Assembly: GCA_030018555.1 (NCBI GenBank)
Contig: JASEHY010000020.1
Span: forward strand, 1 to 12,869
Source: Planctomycetota bacterium
Lineage (GTDB): Bacteria > Planctomycetota > MHYJ01 > JACQXL01
Direction: 5' to 3'
Length of the DNA: 12,869 nucleotides
The notes under the pieces were generated by a model. The model was not told the DNA's origin. It did no database searches and saw only the letters and a program-made list of their open reading frames with translations. The position numbers and the translations under genes are program-made. Numbering within the stretch: position 1 is the first letter of the stretch; each line of letters starts with the position of its first letter. Shown here piece by piece: positions 6,314 through 12,869 of the stretch.

Positions 6314-6912
6314 CAGTTTGTTTTTCCTTTCTTGTCCCGCCGGGATAATTGTTCCCAAATCTGCGAGATTACTTGAGTGTTATTTTTATCAAGCCACAGG
6401 GGCTTATTAAAACTGACCGTTATCTGAGTCAGTCGTCTGGGTAACTTATGCTGTCTGGGCCAGGACTGATAAGCACCATTGATAAATGTTGGTATCAAAG
6501 GGACATTTGCTCTGGTTCCGAGTAGCCCTATTCCCTTTTTCACTTCACCTATCTGACCATTTAAGGTTCTGGTTCCTTCAGGGAATACTATTAGAAGTTT
6601 CCCTTTTCGTAGTATTTCTATTGCCCGACGAACGCCACTGGAATCAAATTCTTTCCTTTCTATCGGAATAGCGTTGAGTTGGCTGATAAGCCAGCCAAAA
6701 AGTCTATTCGCCTCAAATAACTCCTTTCGGGCAAGAAAATAAACCGGTCTGTTTATCACAAAACTAATCAATGCCGGGTCAAGATAACTTTGATGATTAG
6801 AAGTTAATAAACTACCTCCTTTTTCTGGTATATTGTTTCTTCCATATACTCGTAACCGGAAGAAAATTATTGCCAGTAGACAACCAATCTTGTGAACTAT
6901 AAAATATAACAC
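6313..6912 (-). CDS. plsC: 1-acyl-sn-glycerol-3-phosphate acyltransferase (PlsC family)
   Basis: This enzyme adds the second acyl chain to lysophosphatidate, making phosphatidate for phospholipids at the inner membrane. The 199-residue protein has a hydrophobic N-terminus (about 3-18), the catalytic HX4D motif in NHQSYLDP (His40, Asp45), and the glycerol-phosphate-binding FPEGTR (about 110-115). The GTG at 6912 is used because no in-frame ATG lies before the first motif. No clear ribosome site is visible, and the start is 28 nt after the cmk stop. It ends in a TGATG overlap with rpsA, which argues for translational coupling. The cmk-plsC-rpsA order is a common housekeeping arrangement. Acyl-chain specificity cannot be read from the sequence, and a related lysolipid acyltransferase is possible. 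Confidence 0.88.
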   Translation of the reverse strand: MLYFIVHKIGCLLAIIFFRLRVYGRNNIPEKGGSLLTSNHQSYLDPALISFVINRPVYFLARKELFEANRLFGWLISQLNAIPIERKEFDSSGVRRAIEILRKGKLLIVFPEGTRTLNGQIGEVKKGIGLLGTRANVPLIPTFINGAYQSWPRQHKLPRRLTQITVSFNKPLWLDKNNTQVISQIWEQLSRRDKKGKTN

Positions 6913-6940
6913 ACAATCAGAAAAATAGCAAATAAAATTA

Positions 6941-7636
6941 CTATTTTTTGGAACGCAATCTGTTATTTATTATTCCTATAAGTTTTTTCAATACTTCAGG
7001 AATGGATAAATTGGTGGTATCTATATAAAAGGCATTTGTAGGCTTAATCAAAGGGGCAACCTTACGATGAGTATCACGATAATCACGTTGTTTTATTTCT
7101 TTAAGTATCTGCTTATAACTCAATCTTGAGTTTGGAAATAAAGACTTGTTTTCTTTATAGCGTCTTTTAGAGCGATTTTCAAGCGAGGCGTCAAGATAAA
7201 ACTTTATCTGCGCCCTGGGAAAAACAACACTGCCCATATCCCGTCCCTCGCAGACAATATCTCCTGCACGGGCTAATCTCCTCTGTAGTTTCACCATCTC
7301 TCTTCGGACCGCCCCTAAGGCAGATACTTGTGACGCATAGTCGGTCAATTTAGCCGCTCTAACATCATTAGAAACATCATCGCCATCCAGCAATATCCTT
7401 GCGGATTTACTGCTGGGAGAATATTTTATCTCTATACTACTTTGAGAAAGTAATCTGATGATGGCTTGTTCGTTACTTAGAAGAATATTCTCACGGAGTG
7501 TCTTAAGGGTTATTGCCCGGTATAATGCACCGGTATCAAGATAATGAAAAGACAATTTATCTGCCAGTAATTTAGCAATTGTACTTTTCCCCGCCCCGGC
7601 AGGTCCATCTATAGTGATAATAATTGGTTTTTTCAC
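6941..7636 (-). CDS. cmk: Cytidylate kinase
   Basis: Cytidylate kinase phosphorylates CMP and dCMP with ATP in pyrimidine salvage and nucleotide supply. The P-loop DGPAGAGKST lies at the extreme N-terminus. The CMP-binding region follows (YLDTGALYRAIT), with the CEGRDMGSVVFPRAQIKFYLDAS motif, the basic LID segment ENRSKRRYKE, and the RDYRDTHRKVAPL region. These are all hallmarks of bacterial Cmk. The likely start is GTG at 7636 (231 residues), 6 nt after AAAGG. A TTG two codons earlier at 7642 directly abuts that site and is a poor start. It is first in the cmk-plsC-rpsA cluster, with a candidate promoter just upstream. Confidence 0.93.
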   Translation of the reverse strand: MKKPIIITIDGPAGAGKSTIAKLLADKLSFHYLDTGALYRAITLKTLRENILLSNEQAIIRLLSQSSIEIKYSPSSKSARILLDGDDVSNDVRAAKLTDYASQVSALGAVRREMVKLQRRLARAGDIVCEGRDMGSVVFPRAQIKFYLDASLENRSKRRYKENKSLFPNSRLSYKQILKEIKQRDYRDTHRKVAPLIKPTNAFYIDTTNLSIPEVLKKLIGIINNRLRSKK

Positions 7637-7660
7637 TGACAACCTTTGGTTGATATCTAC

Positions 7661-7689
7661 TATATGAATTATTGTGATTTGCTCGTCAA
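7661..7689 (-). promoter_or_regulatory. Candidate promoter of the cmk-plsC-rpsA cluster
   Basis: On the minus strand TTGACG (7689-7684), a 17-nt spacer and CATATA (7666-7661) make a plausible sigma70 promoter in the 97-nt gap upstream of cmk. An alternative -10, TATAGT (7664-7659), would give a 19-nt spacer. The gap separates the housekeeping cluster from the preceding gene, so a promoter is expected here. Confidence 0.4.
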
Positions 7690-7739
7690 GAAAATTGGCA
7701 CTACAAGAAATTTATAGGATATGATAGATAAAACTGATT

Positions 7740-9287
7740 TTAGAACGGGACTTTGCTGAGTTTAGCTATGCCGAGGCGATAGTAGACTTCTAATGTCAGG
7801 ACATTAATAGCGGTGCAATAAACCCTACTGCCCTCTTCGCTCCATCTATCAAGTGGGTCCCAACTGCCGTTAGCACAACCATCTACTTTCGTCTTCTGAC
7901 TCTTTAAGAGAACATCCTTCATTTTCTCATTCCATTGTTTCCAACTTGGACCATCCGGACCATCATATTGATTCAGACAATACGACGCATAAAACCAGTA
8001 ATAGTAGTCAATAACACCCCGCCGGGTGGTATCCCATGTAGGCAGACTTGCTAAGACCTGCTGGACACCAAGTTTTACTAAGGGGTCTGTGGTTTTCCTG
8101 TCTATAAAGATACGCACCATTACACCTATGGCGGTCAGTGATGGTTGGGCAACAGTATTTCTCGGGTCTTCAGTCACCAGAAAAGCATAACTTCCAAGCG
8201 AGGTATAACCGACTTTACCATAACTTTGGTCTGTAACATCATCGTAGAATGACTTGATACCAGCGAACGCCTCGGGTGGGACAGGTATTTTAGCATATTC
8301 AGCAGTCTTGAGAGCCATAACAACCCAGCCCGTTACAGAGGTATCATTCTGTCCATCTTTTGGCTGATAGCGCCATGCCTTGGTTGGATTCTGAACTTCT
8401 ATGAGATATCTTATCGCTATTTCTACGGGTTTTCTATAGGCTATCCCCGCAGGGCTATCCATAATCAATCCATAAAGGTCTGTGAGGGCATAAGCAGCCA
8501 GTGTCTGGTTATACAGAAACTTGCCGTCCTTAACTCCGCCAAATGTTCCATCAGAAAGTTGGATACTTATCAGATATGCTGATGCCTTGCGGACAACATC
8601 CCCAAAACGGATACCCTCATAGGTGTCTTTGGAACTGGGGGTATAACCGGCTCCTGTAAAAGCAAGCATTGATAATCCTGTAAGTCCGATATTAAATTCA
8701 TCATGACCTGGTCCGGCACATTTAGTAACCCTGCATTGGTTCTGGAATGCTTTAGCGCCCCAGGAGCCGTCAGGATTCTGGTGTTTGGCAAGCCAGATAA
8801 GACCGGCAAGAACCGCATCCTCGCTTTTCTTTCCACCCCGACCCCGACCGCCTCGTCTTCCACCACCAAGACCGCCACCGATACCAATTGCATCATAAAC
8901 ACCCGCCCCCGTCAGAGGACTATCTGTATCAAACTCGGCTACCACATCCGTTTCCACAATCTCCTCAGACACTTCGGTTGTTTCTGTTACCTCTTCCTCA
9001 ATCTCGTCTTTTATTTCTTCCTCCACCTTTTCTATCTCTTTTTCTTTGTCCTCATTCATAGCTACGACGACTTCAACCTCAACACGAGTGTCGATGGTAC
9101 CTTGTATAGAAGCAAGAATGAGAATCAAGAAGATATGAAAAGCCAGAGATATACCCCACCATGGTGCATTATGCAGTTGTTCCTGCAACCAGAGATTAAA
9201 ATCAAATTTCTGTGCCAGCGCCTTTTCTGCCAGAGACCCTTCCTGAACTTCAACCTCTTCCTGACCAGAATTATAATTCGGTTGCAT
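7740..9287 (-). CDS. Membrane-anchored squalene-cyclase/prenyltransferase-fold protein of unknown function
   Basis: The 515-residue protein starts at an ATG with a strong AAGGAGGTG ribosome site 6 nt upstream. A hydrophilic N-terminus (1-40) leads to one membrane helix at about 43-61. A very acidic, probably coiled segment follows (about 78-118), then a Gly/Arg-rich linker (about 134-153: GIGGGLGGGRRGGRGRGGKK). The rest, about 155-505, has repeated helical units of the alpha/alpha-toroid type seen in squalene cyclases, prenyltransferases and the alpha-2-macroglobulin thioester domain (WLAKHQNPDGSWG, LISIQLSDGTFGG, YLIEVQNPTKAWRYQ, DTSVTGWVVMAL). The acidic DXDD of squalene-hopene cyclases is not intact; the nearest match is GQNDTS. 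Catalytic cyclisation is therefore doubtful, and a binding or structural role at the envelope is more likely. Membrane orientation is not certain. Confidence 0.75.
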   Translation of the reverse strand: MQPNYNSGQEEVEVQEGSLAEKALAQKFDFNLWLQEQLHNAPWWGISLAFHIFLILILASIQGTIDTRVEVEVVVAMNEDKEKEIEKVEEEIKDEIEEEVTETTEVSEEIVETDVVAEFDTDSPLTGAGVYDAIGIGGGLGGGRRGGRGRGGKKSEDAVLAGLIWLAKHQNPDGSWGAKAFQNQCRVTKCAGPGHDEFNIGLTGLSMLAFTGAGYTPSSKDTYEGIRFGDVVRKASAYLISIQLSDGTFGGVKDGKFLYNQTLAAYALTDLYGLIMDSPAGIAYRKPVEIAIRYLIEVQNPTKAWRYQPKDGQNDTSVTGWVVMALKTAEYAKIPVPPEAFAGIKSFYDDVTDQSYGKVGYTSLGSYAFLVTEDPRNTVAQPSLTAIGVMVRIFIDRKTTDPLVKLGVQQVLASLPTWDTTRRGVIDYYYWFYASYCLNQYDGPDGPSWKQWNEKMKDVLLKSQKTKVDGCANGSWDPLDRWSEEGSRVYCTAINVLTLEVYYRLGIAKLSKVPF

Positions 9288-9321
9288 AAGGCACCTCCTT
9301 GATTATATAAACGGTAATTAT

Positions 9322-9440
9322 TTAGCCGATTGAAGTCCGAAAAGGCGGACAACCACTCCACGAACCCTGACGTCCCGAACGCTTTCGGGACGGAACGGGT
9401 AAAGGTTGTCCCTACTTTGAGGCAGACTTCATTCGGCTAA
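9322..9440. repeat. Nested inverted-repeat element (MITE-like) upstream of the cyclase-fold gene
   Basis: The outer arms TTAGCCGATTGAAGTC (9322-9337) and GACTTCATTCGGCTAA (9425-9440) match at 15 of 16 positions, and the flanking AT-rich bases pair further. Inside are GGACAACC/GGTTGTCC (9347-9354, 9404-9411). Within those lies the perfect hairpin CGTCCCGAA/TTCGGGACG around CGCT (9371-9392). The whole piece can fold into one long interrupted hairpin of about 119 nt. It fills most of the 188-nt gap 9288-9475, where I see no gene. It resembles a non-autonomous palindromic element; a structured mRNA leader or intercistronic stem is the alternative. Confidence 0.65.
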
Positions 9441-9475
9441 TATATTACTATAAACGAATAAAAGAGGGTTACGGT

Positions 9476-10414
9476 TCACTTTTTCTCAGAATTCTTCTCT
9501 TTTTCTTTCCGAATCTCCTCAATATCGTCCTCAATCATTTTCCGCTGACGCTCATTCAGTGAAGGGTTTTCTTTACGAAACATCTTCCATTTTTCTATTG
9601 CGGCATCATAATCTTTCTTCTTCCGTAGATTATTGACCAGCGCCCGGGTTTCGTTAAACAGGTAGCTCTCTTCTTCAGTACGGCTGGAAGCAACTATCCT
9701 TTTAATTACCCTCATTTCATTTCTGGCATCCTGGATTACCGAGGTATCTTCATATTCCTTAACAAAACTCTCATATTCTTTTAAGAGTTCAGGATAGTCT
9801 TTAGTCGGATAGTCCTTCTTCTTCTGTATTAAATCATTTAACAACCTTCTTGATTCCTGTTCTTTGCCTTTTTGCTTTTCTATCTTCTTTATAGAATCCT
9901 TCACCTCGCTAACATATTTAGAACCTCTGAACTCTTTCAGAAACTTCTGATATTTTTCCAATGCCAGGTCATATTCTCTGTCCTTAAACAATTTATTAGC
10001 AGAATCAAGCATTTCTATTTCTCTCTTGCTTTCCTCTCTTGCCTTCTGGGTGGAACCGGCTGATAACACAAATGCGATAATGATGATAACAACCAAGCCG
10101 ATGCCTCCGCCGATAAATAAAAGGTTCTTCTTCTTATTCCCTTCCGGAGTTTCTGGTTCTGGCTCCTCTCTTCTATAATTGACCTGGCGAGAATTTGTAG
10201 TAACTGGCTTACCCCGAAGGGATGACTGTCTTTGCGGGATGCCGGGTTGCCTACCTACAGGTCTGACTGGCTGACCGACCGGCCGAGTAGGGGCATGTCT
10301 TTGGGGTTGGGGATATCTCTGGGCGACGGGTGGTGGCTGAGGGTTTTTACCAGGAAAAGCCGTTCCTTGTGGTTTGGATGCTGGCTTCCTATTAGAAAAG
10401 GGCTGATTATTCAT
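9476..10414 (-). CDS. Single-pass membrane protein with Pro/Arg/Gln-rich N-terminus and helical C-terminus
   Basis: I do not recognise a named family. The 312-residue product has a low-complexity Pro/Gln/Arg-rich N-terminus (1-80) and a short acidic stretch (83-91). A KKK cluster comes just before one membrane helix at about 98-119 (LLFIGGGIGLVVIIIIAFVL). The strongly charged C-terminus is nearly all helix (125-312). Residues about 132-166 (LFKDREYDLALEKYQKFLKEF) and 259-284 (RKKKDYDAAIEKWKMFRKEN) look like TPR units. The basic cluster before the helix suggests a cytoplasmic N-terminus and periplasmic TPR region. The ATG at 10414 is 10 nt after the preceding gene and its Shine-Dalgarno is weak, so the two are probably one transcript. 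A scaffold role is the most that can be inferred. Confidence 0.7.
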   Translation of the reverse strand: MNNQPFSNRKPASKPQGTAFPGKNPQPPPVAQRYPQPQRHAPTRPVGQPVRPVGRQPGIPQRQSSLRGKPVTTNSRQVNYRREEPEPETPEGNKKKNLLFIGGGIGLVVIIIIAFVLSAGSTQKAREESKREIEMLDSANKLFKDREYDLALEKYQKFLKEFRGSKYVSEVKDSIKKIEKQKGKEQESRRLLNDLIQKKKDYPTKDYPELLKEYESFVKEYEDTSVIQDARNEMRVIKRIVASSRTEEESYLFNETRALVNNLRKKKDYDAAIEKWKMFRKENPSLNERQRKMIEDDIEEIRKEKEKNSEKK

Positions 10415-10424
10415 AAATCTATGT

Positions 10425-12728
10425 CTATTTACCTGGAAGAACAGGTCTGCTCAACTCAAATAACTCCTTGCGCTGTGCCGGGCTAAGATTAGCATTCCCG
10501 AGCGCCACCGCAACTATTTGTTTTACTTCAGGTTCATCTTCTCTGAAACTCCTCTTGAGAGTGTCAAATGTTTCAGTAGTAATACTCTCAGGATTGCTTC
10601 TGAATATACTTGCCAGCGCCTCGGCTGTTTTTATTCTTATTGATAGAAGGTTCTCTTTATTAACCAGCACTTTGGTCAACCCCTCTATGGCTAATGGGTC
10701 TGCAAAGCGACTCAATGCCTGAAGGGCTGATAATCTTATATTGTCAGGTCTATTTTCCAGCACCGCTATCAGAGACGCTACTGTCTGACGATAAGGAAAG
10801 ACAGTATTCCTCAAATCTAAATTCGCCAGAGCAGTAGCCGCACCGGCACAGACCTGTAAGGCACGCATCTTGCTATCATTCCGAATATCTTCCCTCTGAA
10901 AAGCCAGATTAATCCCCTGTACCAGACCACTATAATCATCTACTATAGGTGTCAGAAGATAAGCATCCACTTTATCCTGATAGATATTCTTTGCTCTTTC
11001 TAAATCCTCTTTACTACCTGTCATTATCAAAGGTATCCCTCTGCTGCGGATATCATCTTTGAGACTATCAAAAACCGTCTCAGAATATTTCTCTTTTCTC
11101 ACGAGAATATCAACGCTGAAAACCACCTCATTAGCGGTTTTATTATTAAGTATAATCAAATCCTTGGTGGGAAATCTCTTTGCCATTTTTAATCCTTCTT
11201 CTGCTGAAAGTGCTTCGGTTACAAAGCAGTTCTGTCTGACCAACTCCCCTCTCAAGGAGGTGCGTATTTCGGGACTTGGCTCAATCAGAAGCACGATTCT
11301 GACGCCGCTTTCGCCCAGCGCATCATTTATTATGGGGATAACCTTGTCCACATTGGGAAATGGTTCAGGTGGATTTATTTTAATCAGGGCTTCGGCAGCC
11401 GCATATCTTATTCTCTTATCAGAATGAATCAGAGCTTCTACAATAGGCGTACCGATTGGTGGGATAACATCCTTCTTTTTAACAGCAATAGTAGGCAGGT
11501 CTTTGGAACTGCCGACCTCTCCGAGCGCCTTAAGACACAAAGCCGACACATCCGCATTATTATCGCCCAGAGAGCGATTGAGTGCTTTATAGAGATATCT
11601 CCTACTGCCCAGGGAACTCGTAGTAAGGTTTTCCTGCATCTTTAATAAATCCGACTGGAGTCTCTTCAGCACATCATCTGCAATCTCACCTGTTTTATTC
11701 TTCTTCATTGCTGTTTGTAATGCCCAATCCGCTTCATTATATTTTGCTAAAAGAACACAGAGCAACAAAGACCAGAGTGGCTCATAAGTATCATCAAGCC
11801 GTAACCCATCATAACAGCATTCTTCAGATAGCAACTCGTTAAAAGCAAAGTCAGGCGTCTCCGTCATCTCTAATGAATCCGTCTCATCGTTCCACCTCCA
11901 GAAAACATATTCACCATACAAATTTATCATCACTGACGAATGGCTATAATAATATTTCTCAGCCAGTTCGTAATAATATTGTTTAGCAGGATTGAGCATA
12001 CGAACATCCATTCTGGTTATCTTCTGCAGGGCTTCAGATACAAATTTCCTTACCTCGTCTGATTCCTCTTTCGTTTCATAGACCCTTTTCAATGCCGGCA
12101 GTGCCCGCTCATCTTTGATAACACCCAGAACTATTGCCGTATTCTGTCTTATCATCATCGATTTACTGTGCAGTGCTTCTATTAGCGGTAGAACTCCTTC
12201 GGAGCCGATTTTTTCTAATGCGAGCATAGTGGTAGCGCGTTTTATATCAGACTTATCCGCTAACTGTTCAATAAGATATGGCACCGCCCTTTGACCCACC
12301 GCAGAGAGCGTATTTATCGCACCCCATTTCTTATCAAAAGGACCGTCAAGCTCTGCCACGAGTGCCTTTATCTGTTCAGGTGAACGGACGAGTCGCTGGT
12401 GCGCACCCTTACCGATTTCCAGAATCCGCAAGGCAGTCTGACGCAGGTCGGGATTAGTTAACATCTCCTTAAGAATCAAATCTCCGGTCTCCTGTATCAT
12501 AAAACGCACCAGGTCTGATGAGGGATTAAGCCGCAATGCCTTCTCAAATGACTCATAAGCGTCCGCGTATTTGCCCCGTTTTACCAACTCTATCCCTCCG
12601 CGATATAATTCCTTGAATTGGACATCCTGCTCATCTTCCTGGGCTAACAATCCCGACCTCTCATAAAAAGAAAGTGGCAAGAAAACCAGCATAGTAATAA
12701 AAAATAATATAGTTCCTGTTTTATTCAT
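10425..12728 (-). CDS. Exported TPR/HEAT-repeat protein with degenerate receiver-like domain
   Basis: The 767-residue protein starts at an ATG with a perfect GGAGGT site (12741-12736) 7 nt upstream. It begins with a signal peptide or anchor (about 1-29, LLAQ-ED). One TPR-like unit follows (about 38-70: GGIELVKRGKYADAYESFEK). HEAT-type repeats cover about 128-238 (AINTLSAVGQRAVPYLIEQL, TMLALEKIGSEGVLPLIEAL, NTAIVLGVIKDERALPALKR). A helical region with no clear family runs from about 240 to 370. More HEAT units lie at about 380-470. Residues about 476-612 resemble a response-regulator receiver fold (VRIVLLIEPSPEIR, DLIILNNK, IPLIMTGS, DAYLLTPI). The phosphoacceptor Asp is replaced by Asn (about 528) and the conserved Lys of the KP motif by Thr (about 593). 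HEAT repeats resume from about 620 to the end. It is probably a periplasmic protein-binding scaffold, not a kinase-controlled regulator. Confidence 0.75.
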   Translation of the reverse strand: MNKTGTILFFITMLVFLPLSFYERSGLLAQEDEQDVQFKELYRGGIELVKRGKYADAYESFEKALRLNPSSDLVRFMIQETGDLILKEMLTNPDLRQTALRILEIGKGAHQRLVRSPEQIKALVAELDGPFDKKWGAINTLSAVGQRAVPYLIEQLADKSDIKRATTMLALEKIGSEGVLPLIEALHSKSMMIRQNTAIVLGVIKDERALPALKRVYETKEESDEVRKFVSEALQKITRMDVRMLNPAKQYYYELAEKYYYSHSSVMINLYGEYVFWRWNDETDSLEMTETPDFAFNELLSEECCYDGLRLDDTYEPLWSLLLCVLLAKYNEADWALQTAMKKNKTGEIADDVLKRLQSDLLKMQENLTTSSLGSRRYLYKALNRSLGDNNADVSALCLKALGEVGSSKDLPTIAVKKKDVIPPIGTPIVEALIHSDKRIRYAAAEALIKINPPEPFPNVDKVIPIINDALGESGVRIVLLIEPSPEIRTSLRGELVRQNCFVTEALSAEEGLKMAKRFPTKDLIILNNKTANEVVFSVDILVRKEKYSETVFDSLKDDIRSRGIPLIMTGSKEDLERAKNIYQDKVDAYLLTPIVDDYSGLVQGINLAFQREDIRNDSKMRALQVCAGAATALANLDLRNTVFPYRQTVASLIAVLENRPDNIRLSALQALSRFADPLAIEGLTKVLVNKENLLSIRIKTAEALASIFRSNPESITTETFDTLKRSFREDEPEVKQIVAVALGNANLSPAQRKELFELSRPVLPGK

Positions 12729-12750
12729 TATTTATACCTCCATTCTAAGT

Positions 12751-12778
12751 ATTTTATCTGCCTTATAAAAATAAGCAA
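12751..12778 (-). promoter_or_regulatory. Candidate promoter of the TPR/HEAT gene
   Basis: On the minus strand TTGCTT (12778-12773), a 16-nt spacer and TAAAAT (12756-12751) lie just upstream of the strong GGAGGT ribosome site. The leader would be short, under about 20 nt. The match is modest in AT-rich DNA. Confidence 0.3.
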
Positions 12779-12838
12779 TAAAATTCTGCCAAAATATAAC
12801 CGACTGAAGTAGGCACAGATAAATACTAAACACGAATA

Positions 12839-12869
12839 ATTAGGAGTTACAAGTTAGAAGTTAAAAGTT
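12839..12869. repeat. Short degenerate heptamer tandem repeat
   Basis: At the right edge GAGTTAC, AAGTTAG, AAGTTAA and the partial AAGTT follow each other with a 7-nt period, about four units. The array continues or ends outside the window. The word GTTAGAAGT inside it also occurs in the arms of the inverted repeat at 2068-2137. Confidence 0.45.

Noticed and set aside
6314..6358. Longer rpsA starting at a TTG at 6358
   Set aside because: The ATG at 6313 overlaps the plsC stop as TGATG and has an AAGGA site. The extra 15 residues overlap plsC and do not resemble an S1 N-terminus.
8703..9302. Plus-strand open frame of 199 codons
   Set aside because: Antisense to the well-supported cyclase-fold gene, with composition expected from the complement of its acidic and Gly/Arg-rich segments.
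10425..12728. Functional response regulator
   Set aside because: The receiver-like part lacks the phosphoacceptor Asp and the conserved Lys, no DNA-binding output domain is present, and the protein carries an export signal.

Overview
The window looks like chromosomal DNA of a Gram-negative-type bacterium of fairly low GC. Evidence for an outer membrane is a TonB-dependent receptor with its own ExbB/ExbD/TonB motor, plus several proteins with one N-terminal membrane segment and large probably periplasmic parts. HEAT/TPR proteins and a membrane-anchored protein with a squalene-cyclase-like fold are reminiscent of planctomycetes and related uncultured lineages. That placement is a weak inference from architecture, not a phylogenetic result. 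Every gene I can support lies on the minus strand, so transcription runs from high to low coordinates.

Right part (12869 to about 7740): three envelope proteins of unknown function. They are an exported 767-residue TPR/HEAT protein with a degenerate receiver-like domain, a 312-residue protein with a Pro/Arg/Gln-rich N-terminus, one membrane helix and a charged helical C-terminus, and a 515-residue membrane-anchored squalene-cyclase/prenyltransferase-fold protein. A nested inverted-repeat element (9322-9440) separates the second and third genes. A diverged copy of its arm may lie upstream of the first gene, next to a short heptamer repeat.

Middle (7640 to 4565): a housekeeping operon of cytidylate kinase (cmk), a PlsC-type acyltransferase and six-domain ribosomal protein S1 (rpsA). 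The last two are coupled by a TGATG overlap. The 3' end of rpsA carries a GC-rich palindromic block that is translated into an unusual C-terminal tail.

Left part (4560 to 1): a nickel-uptake locus. It holds the repressor NikR, then exbB-exbD-tonB, a TonB-dependent receptor, and the start of a DUF4198 protein of the kind found with nickel/cobalt transporters, cut by the window edge. Two 27-bp inverted repeats of NikR-box form (7-13-7) sit on good sigma70-type promoters, one before nikR and one before exbB. The model is that nickel-loaded NikR represses both its own gene and the energised outer-membrane nickel importer. Inner-membrane transporter genes would be expected just beyond position 1.

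The 326-nt gap between tonB and the receptor gene is almost entirely a chain of six potential hairpins, including one three-way-junction-like unit. It matches no riboswitch I know and is the least explained sequence in the window.
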